Shown: positions 16,439-25,298 of the stretch, in pieces | Layout of the letters: each line of letters starts with the position of its first letter | How positions within the stretch are numbered: position 1 is the first letter of the stretch | Source of the DNA: Paramicrobacterium fandaimingii | Lineage (GTDB): Bacteria; Actinomycetota; Actinomycetes; Actinomycetales; Microbacteriaceae | Reading direction: 5' to 3' | Length of the DNA: 64,000 nt | Assembly: GCF_011751745.2 (NCBI RefSeq) | Contig: NZ_CP061170.1 | Location: 2,418,001-2,482,000, forward strand | Notes under the pieces: generated by a model | Databases searched by the model: none | The model's input: only the letters and a program-made list of their open reading frames with translations | What the model was told of the DNA's origin: nothing | Program-made: the position numbers and the translations under genes

Positions 16439-19170
16439 GCGCGCGGGTCTCCGAATGCCGCGACTTGCGCGTGGAATATCTGCGCGCGCCGATCGGCATC
16501 GGCACGCGCAGGCCGCGGTTCTCGTGGATCGTTGATCACGCGCAGGACACGTACGAACTCGAGGTCTCGACTCGCGACGGTCGCCTCGTCTGGACTGCTG
16601 GTCCAGTCGAGAGCGCAGAGACCTCGCTGGTCGAGTACGCCGGTGACGAGATCGCCTCGAACACGGTCTACGTCTGGCGCGTGCGCAGCCGCACTGCCGA
16701 CGGCGCATGGACCCCGTGGGCCGAATCATCGTTCGAGACCGCTCTTCTGGATGCAGCGGATTGGGTTGCCGCCTGGGTCGAGCCTGCACAACAGGACACA
16801 CTCGTCGAGCGGTGGAGCATCGTCGACTGGATTCGTGGCCTTGGCCCGGACACTGCGCTGGAGGACCGACTCCGACCGCCTCAGCTGCTGCGGCAGAGGG
16901 TGAAGGTCCACGACGGGCTTTCGCGGGCCCGCCTGTACGCCACAGCGCGCGGCGTGTATTCCGCGTTCGTCAACGGCATACGCGCCGACGATCAGGTGCT
17001 CGCGCCCGGATCCGATGCATACGAGCACCGGCTCTCCGTGCAGGCCTACGACATCACCGCCGCGCTCACCGCAGGAGAGAACGTTCTCGGCGTTGCGCTC
17101 GCCGACGGCTGGTGGGCGGGACGGCTCGGGCTGACCGGATCGAGCGGGCAGTTCGGCACCCGACTCTCGGCAATCTGGCAGCTCCACCTCGACTACGCGG
17201 ATGGCACGAGCCAAACCGTCGCTTCCGGCGGCGACGTCCGCAGCGCCGTCGGCCCGTGGGAGTATGCCGACCTCTTCGTCGGCGAGCGGTTCGACCGCCG
17301 TGCCGTTCCCGCCGGGTGGGACCGTGCCGGCTTCGACGACGGCGACTGGATGCCGGTGACGGAGGTGAGCCGCGACCACGAGTTGCTGCGGCCCTTCACG
17401 GGTGAGCCAATACGACGCATCCTCGAACTCCCCGCCGTCGCGATCACCGAAACGGCGGACGGGACGATCGTCGACTTCGGCCAGGTCATCGCGGGGCGCG
17501 TGCGGCTGCACCTACATGACACGACGCCGGGACAACGCGTCGTCATCGAGCACACCGAGGTCCTCGCGGCAGACGGATCTTGGTTCGACAACATCGTCGG
17601 CATCAACAAGGAGCAGCGGGACGTGTTCATCGCCGCTGGCGGCGACGACGAGTGGGAGCCCGAGTTCACATTCCACGGTTTCCGGTATGCGCGGGTGAGC
17701 GGGCTCTCGGCGCCGTTGCCCGCAGAGGACATCGTCGCAGTCGTGATCGCCAGTGACCTCGAGCAGACCGGGGCATTCACGGCATCCGATGCTCGCCTTG
17801 ATCGCCTGCACCAGAACGTGGTCTGGAGCCAGCGCGGCAACTTCCTGTCTGTGCCGACCGACTGCCCGCAGCGGGAGCGCGCGGGCTGGACCGGCGACAT
17901 CCAAGCGTTCGTCGGGGCGGCGAGCAACAACGCGCAGGTCGTGCCGTTCCTCTCGCGCTGGCTCGATAACCTGCGCGCCGACCAGCTGCCTGACGGTCGC
18001 ATTCCGATATTCTCGCCGCGTTCGCCGTTCGACGCGGACGCTGCCGCGCGCGCGGATGGAATCGGCTCGATCGTCGCCGCGGCCGGCTGGAGCGACGCGA
18101 TCGCGACAGTGCCATGGACAATGTATGAGCGATACGGCGATCGTCGCGTGCTCGAGGAGAACTATGACGCAATGCTGCGCTGGATCGAGTTTCAGAAAAC
18201 TGCAGCATCGTCTGGCCTCCCCGATGCCCTCGTCGACGCCGACCTTTCCGATGAGCGCCTCCGCAGGCAATCACTGCTCTACAACACCGGCATGCACTTC
18301 GGCGACTGGCTTACACCGAGCACGATGGAGGGCCGCCCGATCCACGAGGCGATCGGCATCGCCCCGGCGCTCACCTCCGAATACGTTGCGCCGATGTTCC
18401 AGGCACAGACGCTCACAATCGCCGCTCTCGCAGCGAAGGTGCTCGGCAAAAAATCGGATGCTGCGGTGTTCACAGCACGCGCTGCCGACGTGCGTTCAGC
18501 CTTCGCTGCCGAGCACATTGACGCCGAGGGAGATCTTCCCATTCTCCTGCAAGGTGTGTATGTGCTCGCCCTCGCGTTCGACATGGTCCCGACCGAACTC
18601 CGCTCGCGCACGGCGGAACGGCTTGTGAACATGATCAGAGAGCGCGGTGATCGGCTCGACACAGGCTTCCTCTCAACTCCGTATCTGCTCGATGTGCTGT
18701 GGGACAGCGGCTACCCGGGTGTCGCTCGCTCACTGCTCTGGCAGTCCGAGATGCCCTCCTGGTTGTACGAAGTAGACAACGGTGCCACGACGATCTGGGA
18801 GAGCTGGGACGCGATTACGCCGGGAGGCGAGATCCGTGCAATGTCGTTCAACCACTATGCGCAAGGGAGCGTCGACGATTGGCTGCACCGTCGCGTCGCC
18901 GGCATCCGACCGACCTCACCTGGGTACCGTACAGCAGTCCTTGAGCCCGACTTCGAAATTGGAGTCGACCATGTGCGTGCGCATGTCGGCACGCCTTACG
19001 GGCCACTGGCTGTCGAGTGGACGCGCGCAGGTGATTCGATCTCCGTCATCACCAATGTGCCTCATGGTGTGGCTGCAACACTCAAAACAGGCCAGACTCA
19101 GCGCACACTCTCCCCTGGAGTGAACTCTCATCAGTTCCCTCTCAACGCCGTTCATACAGTGCATAGGTAA
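16435..19170 (+). CDS. Alpha-L-rhamnosidase, GH78 (long form)
   Basis: A 911-residue GH78 enzyme with full architecture: N-terminal Fn3-like domain (residues about 5-105, 'VSECRDLRVEYLRAPIGIG'), Bac_rhamnosid_N domain ('YSAFVNGIRADDQVLAPGSD', near 180-200), beta-domain, (alpha/alpha)6 catalytic barrel and C-terminal beta-sandwich. The acidic motif 'PTDCPQRERAGWTGD' has the Asp/Glu/Asp spacing of Bacillus RhaB, and 'TIWESWD' carries a later conserved Glu. ATG 16435 is chosen because it overlaps the previous stop (ATGA); the longer frame upstream is antisense noise. No signal peptide is seen. Having two different GH78 enzymes suggests two linkage types or two glycosides. A dyad TCATCC-TCA-GGATGA at 19267-19281 lies downstream. 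Confidence 0.93.
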   Translation: MSARVSECRDLRVEYLRAPIGIGTRRPRFSWIVDHAQDTYELEVSTRDGRLVWTAGPVESAETSLVEYAGDEIASNTVYVWRVRSRTADGAWTPWAESSFETALLDAADWVAAWVEPAQQDTLVERWSIVDWIRGLGPDTALEDRLRPPQLLRQRVKVHDGLSRARLYATARGVYSAFVNGIRADDQVLAPGSDAYEHRLSVQAYDITAALTAGENVLGVALADGWWAGRLGLTGSSGQFGTRLSAIWQLHLDYADGTSQTVASGGDVRSAVGPWEYADLFVGERFDRRAVPAGWDRAGFDDGDWMPVTEVSRDHELLRPFTGEPIRRILELPAVAITETADGTIVDFGQVIAGRVRLHLHDTTPGQRVVIEHTEVLAADGSWFDNIVGINKEQRDVFIAAGGDDEWEPEFTFHGFRYARVSGLSAPLPAEDIVAVVIASDLEQTGAFTASDARLDRLHQNVVWSQRGNFLSVPTDCPQRERAGWTGDIQAFVGAASNNAQVVPFLSRWLDNLRADQLPDGRIPIFSPRSPFDADAAARADGIGSIVAAAGWSDAIATVPWTMYERYGDRRVLEENYDAMLRWIEFQKTAASSGLPDALVDADLSDERLRRQSLLYNTGMHFGDWLTPSTMEGRPIHEAIGIAPALTSEYVAPMFQAQTLTIAALAAKVLGKKSDAAVFTARAADVRSAFAAEHIDAEGDLPILLQGVYVLALAFDMVPTELRSRTAERLVNMIRERGDRLDTGFLSTPYLLDVLWDSGYPGVARSLLWQSEMPSWLYEVDNGATTIWESWDAITPGGEIRAMSFNHYAQGSVDDWLHRRVAGIRPTSPGYRTAVLEPDFEIGVDHVRAHVGTPYGPLAVEWTRAGDSISVITNVPHGVAATLKTGQTQRTLSPGVNSHQFPLNAVHTVHR

Positions 19171-19299
19171 ACCGTGGTTCCCCACCGCTGCTGCTTTGGA
19201 GACAGTTGAACGAATGGCGTGATGCTGCGTCCACCTAGCACTGAATCTGCATTACGTAACTCACATTCATCCTCAGGATGATTCATCAAAGGAGATGGA

Positions 19300-19560
19300 A
19301 TGAAGCTTCGACACAGTACGCCTGGCTCCGCCCGAATCGGAGCCCTACTCGCCCTCACCGCCGTCGCGGTATCGGCGACTCTGACCGGCTGCTCCCCCGC
19401 CTCGTCAGGTGGCGAAGAGCAGAACGGCCAAGACGTCATTCCTTTGGTCGTTGCGCGCGGTCAGGTCAACATCGAAAACGCCATTCTGGCCCAGGAGCAA
19501 GGCTTCTTCAGCGATGCCGGACTGGACGTCACCATGAAGGTGGGCCAAGGCGCCGACTGA
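19300..19560 (+). pseudogene. Truncated NMT1/SsuA-type substrate-binding lipoprotein
   Basis: A well-formed start (AAAGGAG at 19288-19294, then ATG) opens a lipoprotein signal peptide with lipobox 'LTGC', followed by the N-terminal lobe of an NMT1-type binding protein ('LAQEQGFFSDAGLDVTMKVG'). It stops after 86 residues, whereas family members have about 320-340. The next 170 bases hold out-of-frame scraps, one of which ('LIYGSDYSFATV', bases about 19558-19595) recalls the C-terminal part of an amidohydrolase. No permease or ATPase follows. The most likely explanation is a deletion that removed the rest of a transporter and most of a hydrolase gene. The lipoprotein stub may still be expressed. 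Confidence 0.75.
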
Positions 19561-19738
19561 TCTACGGGTCGGACTACAGCTTCGCCACGGTGGCGACGAT
19601 GGCAACGAAATGCGCTCTGGTGGCACCCGGTGCACACAAACGACCCTGAGCATGTGTGGATGCGTGACCTCTTCGCGACAGCCGCCGCTGCCATTCATCA
19701 GACATCGTGACATGACGGTGCTCCGCTCCCCGTCTCGA

Positions 19739-20389
19739 TCACACTGGAGCGCCCGGCACGCCGGACGTCAGCCACGACACCACAATGTCGCCCAGCATGT
19801 TGCGGTGCCGGTCCCGCCACTCGTCCGAGAGCATGTCGAGGTCGAACAGGTACCCGAAGGTGTGCTGATTCGCGACCTGGAAGACACAGTACGAGCTGAT
19901 CAGCATGTGCACATCAAGCGGCTCGACATCATCGCGCACCGAACCCTCCGCGCGCCCCCGCTGGAGCATATCGTCGAGCAGCGAGAGCGCCGGCCTGCTC
20001 ACGCTGCGCAGCGACTCAATCTGCTTGATGTATCGTCCGCGGTGAATGTTCTCGATGGCGACGAGTCTCATGAAGTCGCTGTGCTCGAGGTGGTGGTCGT
20101 AGGTGAGCTCGGCAACCTGGCGCAGAGCACTCACCGGGTCAAGCTCGGTGACGCGAATCGTCTGCTCGGCCTCGCGGATGCCCCGGTACGCCTTCTCAAG
20201 CACGGCGAGATAGAGTCCCTCTTTCCCACCGAAGTAGTAGTAGATCATCCGCTTCGTCGTGCGCGTGCGCTCGGCGATCTCGTCGACGCGCGCGCCGGAG
20301 TACCCTGACTCCGCAAACACCTCGGTCGCGACAGCGAGCAACTCCGCCTGCGTGCGCTCCGCGTCTCTGGTTCTTATGACCCGCTCCAC
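19739..20389 (-). CDS. TetR family transcriptional regulator
   Basis: A TetR protein of about 216 residues. The helix-turn-helix reads 'ARVDEIAERTRTTKRMIYYY' followed by 'FGGKEGLYLAVL'; the C-terminal ligand domain has 'DFMRLVAIENIHRGRYIK'. The start is uncertain: GTG 20389 follows GGTGGGGG and is preferred, but the frame is open to a GTG at 20443 that overlaps the upstream gene. It is the last gene of the TRAP/shikimate operon and is the best candidate for the protein binding the shared dyad found before that operon and before the dehydroshikimate dehydratase gene. The inducer is probably a quinate-pathway metabolite (inference). Confidence 0.88.
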   Translation of the reverse strand: MERVIRTRDAERTQAELLAVATEVFAESGYSGARVDEIAERTRTTKRMIYYYFGGKEGLYLAVLEKAYRGIREAEQTIRVTELDPVSALRQVAELTYDHHLEHSDFMRLVAIENIHRGRYIKQIESLRSVSRPALSLLDDMLQRGRAEGSVRDDVEPLDVHMLISSYCVFQVANQHTFGYLFDLDMLSDEWRDRHRNMLGDIVVSWLTSGVPGAPV

Positions 20390-20423
20390 CACGTCCCCCA
20401 CCTTAGTTCGTCTTTGTTCGCGG

Positions 20424-21410
20424 TCATCGTCCCGTGAGGGCACGCCGCGGGTTCTCGACGGTCAGCAGCCGACGTGTGTCATCATCAACCCCGCTCCGTC
20501 GCAGCTCGGGCAGCACGTGACGCGACAGGTGTTCCATCTGCCAGTTCGGTGCATGCTCCGCCCGCCACGACGGCGGTGTGATTCGGCTGAAGAACGCGGC
20601 ATCGTGCGAGAGCACGAGTTGGTGTTCGTACCCGAGCTCCAGCATCGAAAGAAGCATCCGGATGCGGTCACTGTCCGTTCCCGTGTGTGCCATGCCGAAT
20701 CGGTCGAAGCCGAGAAACGATCCGTTGTCGGCGAGCTCCCGAAGATAGTCGATGTCTGTCGAGTCGCCGCTGTGCCCGATCACCACGCGGTCAAGCGGCA
20801 CACCGAGCTGCGACAGCATCCGCTGCTGTTCAATACCCCCGCGGCTGGGCGCGTGCGAATGAGTGGTGATCGGCACTCCCGTCTCGAGGTGCGCGATGCT
20901 CGCTGCCGTGAAGACGTGCTCGACATCTGGAGTGATTCCGCCAGCATCCGATGCCACCTTGATCATTCCGGCACGGATGCTGGTACCGGCGATGCCTCGC
21001 GAGATGTCGTCGATGAACAGCGCGACGAGCGGGTCCGGGCCATCCACGAGGAGGCCCGGACCGTTGAGGTGGAAGAAGTGCGGCAAAACGTCGCTTGTGT
21101 AGTAGCCCGTTGAGGCCACGAGGCGCACTGGCACGCGTTCGGCGACGCGTCGCACGCGTTCCACATTGCGCCCGAGCCCTGGCACGGTGAGATCCACCAC
21201 CGTGTCCACTCCAAGCTCGTGCAGGCGGGTGAAACCGGCGACGGCGCGCTCGATCGCGGCATCCTCATCCCATTCAGGATGCGGAAGACTGAGATCGAGT
21301 TCCGGGTCGCCGACGAACACGTGCTCGTGAATGAGGGTCATCCCGAGCTCCGTGCCGTCGACGTCACCGGTGAACGTCGGTACCGGATGCCGCACTCCGT
21401 CACCCGTCAC
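20424..21410 (-). CDS. Phosphotriesterase-family metal-dependent hydrolase
   Basis: A 328-residue protein of the phosphotriesterase (PTE) branch of the amidohydrolases. The binuclear metal site is complete: HEH in 'MTLIHEHVFVGD', the bridging Lys in 'AGMIKVASDAGG', His in 'PITTHSHA', His in 'VVIGHSGDSTD' and Asp in 'LVLSHDAAFF'. PTE-like proteins of this size are usually lactonases. In a quinate/shikimate operon it could open a quinic-acid or related lactone, or hydrolyse an ester form, but no substrate can be named. The GTG start overlaps the DctP stop (GTGA), so the gene is translationally coupled to the transporter. Confidence 0.88.
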   Translation of the reverse strand: MTGDGVRHPVPTFTGDVDGTELGMTLIHEHVFVGDPELDLSLPHPEWDEDAAIERAVAGFTRLHELGVDTVVDLTVPGLGRNVERVRRVAERVPVRLVASTGYYTSDVLPHFFHLNGPGLLVDGPDPLVALFIDDISRGIAGTSIRAGMIKVASDAGGITPDVEHVFTAASIAHLETGVPITTHSHAPSRGGIEQQRMLSQLGVPLDRVVIGHSGDSTDIDYLRELADNGSFLGFDRFGMAHTGTDSDRIRMLLSMLELGYEHQLVLSHDAAFFSRITPPSWRAEHAPNWQMEHLSRHVLPELRRSGVDDDTRRLLTVENPRRALTGR

Positions 21411-22435
21411 TTCTGGTCAGAAGTGGCCCGAATCGCCTCGAAGACAGCAAGCGAGTCGCCCGTCAGGTGCTCTTCGAGGTACGGCAGCGCCTTGTCGCGG
21501 AATGCGTCGATATCGACGTCATCGACGATCTCCCATGCTCCGTCGGCCTTCCACTGCTCGAGCGTTGACTTCTCGTCTTCGGCCACGCAGCTGGTGACCT
21601 CGGTGACTGCCTTTTCAACAGCCGAGCTCAGGGCGTCTTGCTGCTCAGAGTTGAGCTCCTCCCACTTCGAACTCATGATCACCAGGTTGGTGTTGAGCTG
21701 GTGATTTGTCATGCTCAGGTAGTCCTGCACCTCGGCCAAGTTCTGCGACTTGATGTTGGTGATCGGGTTCTCCTGGCCGTCAACGGTTCCCTGCTGAAGG
21801 GCAAGATAGAGCTCTTCATAAGCGACTTCGGTTGCTGAGGCGCCGAGTGCCTTTGCGTTCACCAAGAACTGCGGTGAGCCAGGAAAGCGGATGCGCAGTC
21901 CCTCAAGGTCGTCTGGGGTGCGAATGGGCGAGTTCGCCGTGAACTGGCGCGCTCCCGCCGACCAGACTCCGAGAGTGTGGATGCCCGCAGCCTCAGCGAA
22001 GTCATCGACAACGCCTTGCCCCTCCTCGCTTGCCATGAACGTTGCCAGGTGCTCAGGGCCGTCGAACGCGTAGGCAGCATCGAGCACGCTGATCGGCTCA
22101 TACACCGCACCGAGTGCCGAGGCACCCTGAATGTCGATATCGATGTCTCCCGAGGCGACGGAGGCGATGCGATCGGCATCCCCGCCGAGCTGGCTGCTCG
22201 AGAAGATCTCGATCTCAAGGCCGACATCGGCTGCCTTCACTTCGTCGGCGATAACCTGCGCCCCGCATCGGTGCTGGGGCTGGTCTTCGGTGTAGCTGTG
22301 GGCGAGGGTGAGTTTGATTGTGTCTCCACCTCCTCCTCCTTCATCTGTTCCTTCGCTCGAGCAGCCAGCCAGCAACAGTGCTGGAACCGCTGCAAGGGCG
22401 AGCCACGTCAGGCGCTTGGTGCGTCGTGTGATCAT
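21407..22435 (-). CDS. TRAP transporter substrate-binding lipoprotein, DctP type
   Basis: A 342-residue DctP-type binding protein. The signal peptide ends in the lipobox LLAGCSS, so it is membrane-anchored. Family features are 'LTLAHSYTEDQPQH', 'ADRIASVASGDIDIDIQ', the ligand-binding Arg region 'LRIRFPGSPQFL' and 'LALQQGTVDGQENPI'. It belongs with the DctQ and DctM genes upstream in the same operon, separated from them only by the shikimate dehydrogenase gene. TRAP systems import organic acids by ion symport; quinate or shikimate is the natural proposal for the ligand. An ATGA overlap joins it to the dehydrogenase gene. Confidence 0.93.
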   Translation of the reverse strand: MITRRTKRLTWLALAAVPALLLAGCSSEGTDEGGGGGDTIKLTLAHSYTEDQPQHRCGAQVIADEVKAADVGLEIEIFSSSQLGGDADRIASVASGDIDIDIQGASALGAVYEPISVLDAAYAFDGPEHLATFMASEEGQGVVDDFAEAAGIHTLGVWSAGARQFTANSPIRTPDDLEGLRIRFPGSPQFLVNAKALGASATEVAYEELYLALQQGTVDGQENPITNIKSQNLAEVQDYLSMTNHQLNTNLVIMSSKWEELNSEQQDALSSAVEKAVTEVTSCVAEDEKSTLEQWKADGAWEIVDDVDIDAFRDKALPYLEEHLTGDSLAVFEAIRATSDQK

Positions 22436-23370
22436 CGGTTCTTTCCTCTCTTCAGTGCAACAGGGGTGTAGGTTCCCGCAGCTTCCGCGGTCACCAGGTT
22501 TCGCAGGTCGTTCAGCATTGCGTCGCGATCAGCTGATTCTCCTGTGAAGATCTCAAAGGAGTCGGCCGCCTGGCGCATGGCCATTCCGAGTCCAGACATC
22601 ACGCGGCATCCTCTCTCTCGAGCGGCGACGAGCAAGTCGGTTTCGACGGGGCGATACACGATGTCTGCCACCCAGGCGTCGCTCGAGAGCAGCTCGGGGT
22701 TGAATGAGGTTCCCGGGTGATCGACCATGCCAAACGGCGTCGCATTGACGACACCGTCAGCGGCCGCAAGCAGCCGGGGCAGGGAATCAGCACTCGCCGC
22801 CTCGACATGGGCGGGGCACTTCGTCCCCACGTGCGCTGCAAGGGCACGCGCGCGCGTCTCGTCGATATCCACAATCGTCAGGCTCTCGACGCGTGTGGCA
22901 AGGGCGCAGGCAACGGCAGAGCCGGCACCTCCCGCCCCGACGAGCACGACGTGTGCTCGCTGAGAGTCAGGGAACGCCATGTCGAGTGCTCCCCCGAATC
23001 CCGTGACATCTGTGTTGTGCCCGACCATGCGGTCGTTATCGAACACGACGGTGTTCACCGCCCCCACCATCGCCGCGCTCGGGGCGAGCTCATCAAGAAG
23101 CGGAACCACCGTCTGCTTGACGGGATGCGTGATGTTGAGCCCGTTGAACCCCAGCGTGCGGGCAAACGCCAGCAGCACCGAGAGCTGCGCGGGAGACGTT
23201 TCATCCGCAGCCAGGTCAACTGCTCGATAAACGTAGTGCATGCCATGGCGAGCGCCCTCGAGCTCATGCATTGGCGGCGACAGCGAGGGAGTCACACCGG
23301 TGCCCATCAGACCGATGAGAACTGATCGCGGCAGGTCTGCCACGTCGAAGTCCGTTGTCAATGTCGTCAC
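22432..23370 (-). CDS. Shikimate/quinate dehydrogenase, AroE family
   Basis: A 312-residue AroE-family dehydrogenase starting at GTG 23370, which overlaps the DctM stop (GTGA). N-terminal 'GTGVTPSLSPPMHELEGARH' is the substrate-binding SxS region, 'GFNGLNITHPVKQ' carries the catalytic Lys, 'GHNTDVTGFGGAL' the catalytic Asp, 'VVLVGAGGAGSAVACAL' the Rossmann loop and 'GLGMAMRQAADSFEIF' the C-terminal element. After the second beta strand it has 'IVDIDETRA', an acidic residue favouring NAD as in catabolic enzymes. Being in a TRAP operon next to a dehydroshikimate dehydratase, it is catabolic: quinate or shikimate to the 3-dehydro acid. Confidence 0.9.
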   Translation of the reverse strand: MTTLTTDFDVADLPRSVLIGLMGTGVTPSLSPPMHELEGARHGMHYVYRAVDLAADETSPAQLSVLLAFARTLGFNGLNITHPVKQTVVPLLDELAPSAAMVGAVNTVVFDNDRMVGHNTDVTGFGGALDMAFPDSQRAHVVLVGAGGAGSAVACALATRVESLTIVDIDETRARALAAHVGTKCPAHVEAASADSLPRLLAAADGVVNATPFGMVDHPGTSFNPELLSSDAWVADIVYRPVETDLLVAARERGCRVMSGLGMAMRQAADSFEIFTGESADRDAMLNDLRNLVTAEAAGTYTPVALKRGKNR

Positions 23371-24641
23371 AGGCCCAACACCGCCGGCACAGACATGACG
23401 GCGTCGGGGAAGGCTATGAGCAACGCCACGACGATGAGCATCGGAATGATAAACGGCAGAGTTCCCTTGAAGACTTCGCCGATTCGTGTCTTCGAGACCG
23501 CAGCCGTGACGAACAGCACTGTACCGACAGGGGGCGTCAGCAACCCGATCATCAGCGACACAATCAGCATCACGCCCATCGCGATGGGGTCGACGCCATA
23601 CTCGTTGGCGATCGGCAGCAAGATGGGAACGGTGAGCACGAGAATCGCTGTCGCGTCGATGACCGTGCCGAGAATCAGCATCAGAATCGCTGTCAGAATG
23701 AGGAACACCGTTGGATCGTCGGTGATGCTGAACATAAGCTCTGTGAGCATCTGCGGAAGGCGTTCTTTGGCAAGGATGTACCCGAGAAGCGACGCTGTCG
23801 TCACGATGATCATGATCGCCGCCGTCGTCAGCACCGTCTCCTTGAGCGCGGTGAAGAATGCCTTCAACGAAAGCGAGCGGTGAACGATGCCGACGAAGAT
23901 GATGTAGACAACGCCAACGGCTGCTGCCTCGGTTGGTGTGAAGAACCCGCCAAGAATTCCGCCGAGAATGATGATGGGCGCAACCATGGGCAGCAGAACG
24001 CCCTTGACCGACGAGAGAAGCTCTGCCTTGTCGAATGTGCCTCGACGGAGGTTCGGCTGCGTGCGAACCAGTACCCACACGACGACAGTCATTCCGAGAG
24101 CCATCAGGAGTGCCGGGACAACCGATGCTGCGAACAGCGCGCCCGTTGACACGGCCGCAAGCCCCGCGTAGATCACCGCGGGAATGCTGGGCGGCATGAC
24201 CGGTGCGATGAGTGCAGACGACGCAGAGACTCCCGTGGCAAAACGTCGAGAGTAGCCGTTGCGAAGCATCGCGGGAATCTGCACCTTGCCCAGCGCTGCC
24301 GAGTCGGCGACGGCGGAACCACTCATCCACGAAAAACCAACGCTCACACCGATGGCAACGTAGCCGAGGCTCCCGCGAACCTCGGCCATCAGAGCGAGAG
24401 CAAAGCGGAAGAGCCTGTCGGCGATGCCAGCGTGGTTGGCGAGCGCCCCAAGAAAGACGAAGAGCGGAACGGCGAGCAGCGGGAAGCTCGCGGCCGCATT
24501 TGTGACCTGCCTCAGAGCCAATCCGGCAGACATCCCCTCGATCATCATGTAGACAAGCGACGGTCCGAGAAATGCAAAGGCGACGGGAACGCGCAGAAGA
24601 AGGAGAACTGCGATGCCGATCGCGAGAAGTATGAGTGTCAT
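23367..24641 (-). CDS. TRAP transporter large permease, DctM type
   Basis: A 424-residue protein with about 11-12 membrane segments, the transport-active subunit of a TRAP system. Recognised stretches are 'VAVPLFVFLGALANHAGIAD', 'SWMSGSAVADSAALGKVQIP', 'ASSALIAPVMPPSIPAVIYA' and 'GLLTPPVGTVLFVTAAVS', all characteristic of DctM. Its start overlaps the DctQ stop (ATGA) and its stop overlaps the dehydrogenase start. Together with DctQ and DctP it makes a complete three-part importer, probably for quinate or shikimate. Confidence 0.95.
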   Translation of the reverse strand: MTLILLAIGIAVLLLLRVPVAFAFLGPSLVYMMIEGMSAGLALRQVTNAAASFPLLAVPLFVFLGALANHAGIADRLFRFALALMAEVRGSLGYVAIGVSVGFSWMSGSAVADSAALGKVQIPAMLRNGYSRRFATGVSASSALIAPVMPPSIPAVIYAGLAAVSTGALFAASVVPALLMALGMTVVVWVLVRTQPNLRRGTFDKAELLSSVKGVLLPMVAPIIILGGILGGFFTPTEAAAVGVVYIIFVGIVHRSLSLKAFFTALKETVLTTAAIMIIVTTASLLGYILAKERLPQMLTELMFSITDDPTVFLILTAILMLILGTVIDATAILVLTVPILLPIANEYGVDPIAMGVMLIVSLMIGLLTPPVGTVLFVTAAVSKTRIGEVFKGTLPFIIPMLIVVALLIAFPDAVMSVPAVLGL

Positions 24642-25189
24642 GCGATCGGTGCCTCCACGCTGTCGTTCTCGGGCTCAGCGATGACCGGGCCGTGCCACGC
24701 GACATCGATCGCCGCGACGAGAGCCCGGATCGTCATGCTGACAACGCCGACGAGCACCGGAATGTACACCCACGACATCGGCATGCGAAGCACAGGCGAC
24801 TTGATGATTCCCGAGGTTTCAACCAATGCGAGCGCTTCCGTCGAAAGCCCCAAGCCCGTCGCAGCGACGATCAGCAGGGCGAGCACCTGGATGATTCTCA
24901 CGATCATGCGGTTGGGAATGACGTCGACGATCTCAAGCGCGATGTGCTCTCTGGAGGTCACAAGCACCCCGATGACGGAGAATGTCAGCCACACGAGGCC
25001 GAATTTCGAAAGCTCTCCCGTCCAGGCGATATCGCCACCGGCGAGGTAACGCTGCAGAGCCTGCGTGAAGACAAGTACGAGAATGATGAGCACGCACACG
25101 GCGCCGATCGTAATCTCGATCCAGGTGAGCGCACGCACGATGCGCCTTAATACACGTATCGTTCCCGGTGGATGCTGTGTCTCAGACAC
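24638..25189 (-). CDS. TRAP transporter small permease, DctQ type
   Basis: A 183-residue protein with four membrane helices ('AVCVLIILVLVFTQALQRYL', 'GLVWLTFSVIGVLV', 'QVLALLIVAATGLGLS', 'YIPVLVGVVSMTIRAL'). The sequence 'IAWTGELSKFGLVWLTF' is the DctQ signature. GTG 25189 is preferred as start because AAGGAG lies just upstream; the frame could extend to 25237 but without a ribosome site. It is the first gene of the six-gene operon, and its promoter region carries the dyad described at 25239-25260. Confidence 0.9.
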   Translation of the reverse strand: MSETQHPPGTIRVLRRIVRALTWIEITIGAVCVLIILVLVFTQALQRYLAGGDIAWTGELSKFGLVWLTFSVIGVLVTSREHIALEIVDVIPNRMIVRIIQVLALLIVAATGLGLSTEALALVETSGIIKSPVLRMPMSWVYIPVLVGVVSMTIRALVAAIDVAWHGPVIAEPENDSVEAPIA

Positions 25190-25238
25190 GGAACTCCTTC
25201 GTTCTCCTCGGAGACGGTCATTGTCTCGGTGCTGCAAC

Positions 25239-25260
25239 TAACGTACTAGGTATTACATTA
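25239..25260 (-). promoter_or_regulatory. Dyad operator before the TRAP/shikimate operon
   Basis: Plus-strand arms TAACGTA (25239-25245) and TACATTA (25254-25260) are inverted with one mismatch around eight bases. Read on the minus strand it matches the site at 27071-27092: both begin TAATGTA, share A at positions 10 and 14, and share GTAC followed by purine-TT at positions 15-21. It lies 50-71 bases before the DctQ start, so it would overlap or adjoin the operon promoter. Confidence 0.65.
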
Positions 25261-25298
25261 GAGCGGCAAGATCTTATGTTGCAGATTGATATCGTTCG

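Noticed and set aside
23371..24705. N-terminal extension of the shikimate dehydrogenase frame through the DctM gene
   Set aside because: It overlaps DctM in another frame with non-protein-like composition; GTG 23370 overlapping the DctM stop is the normal coupled start.
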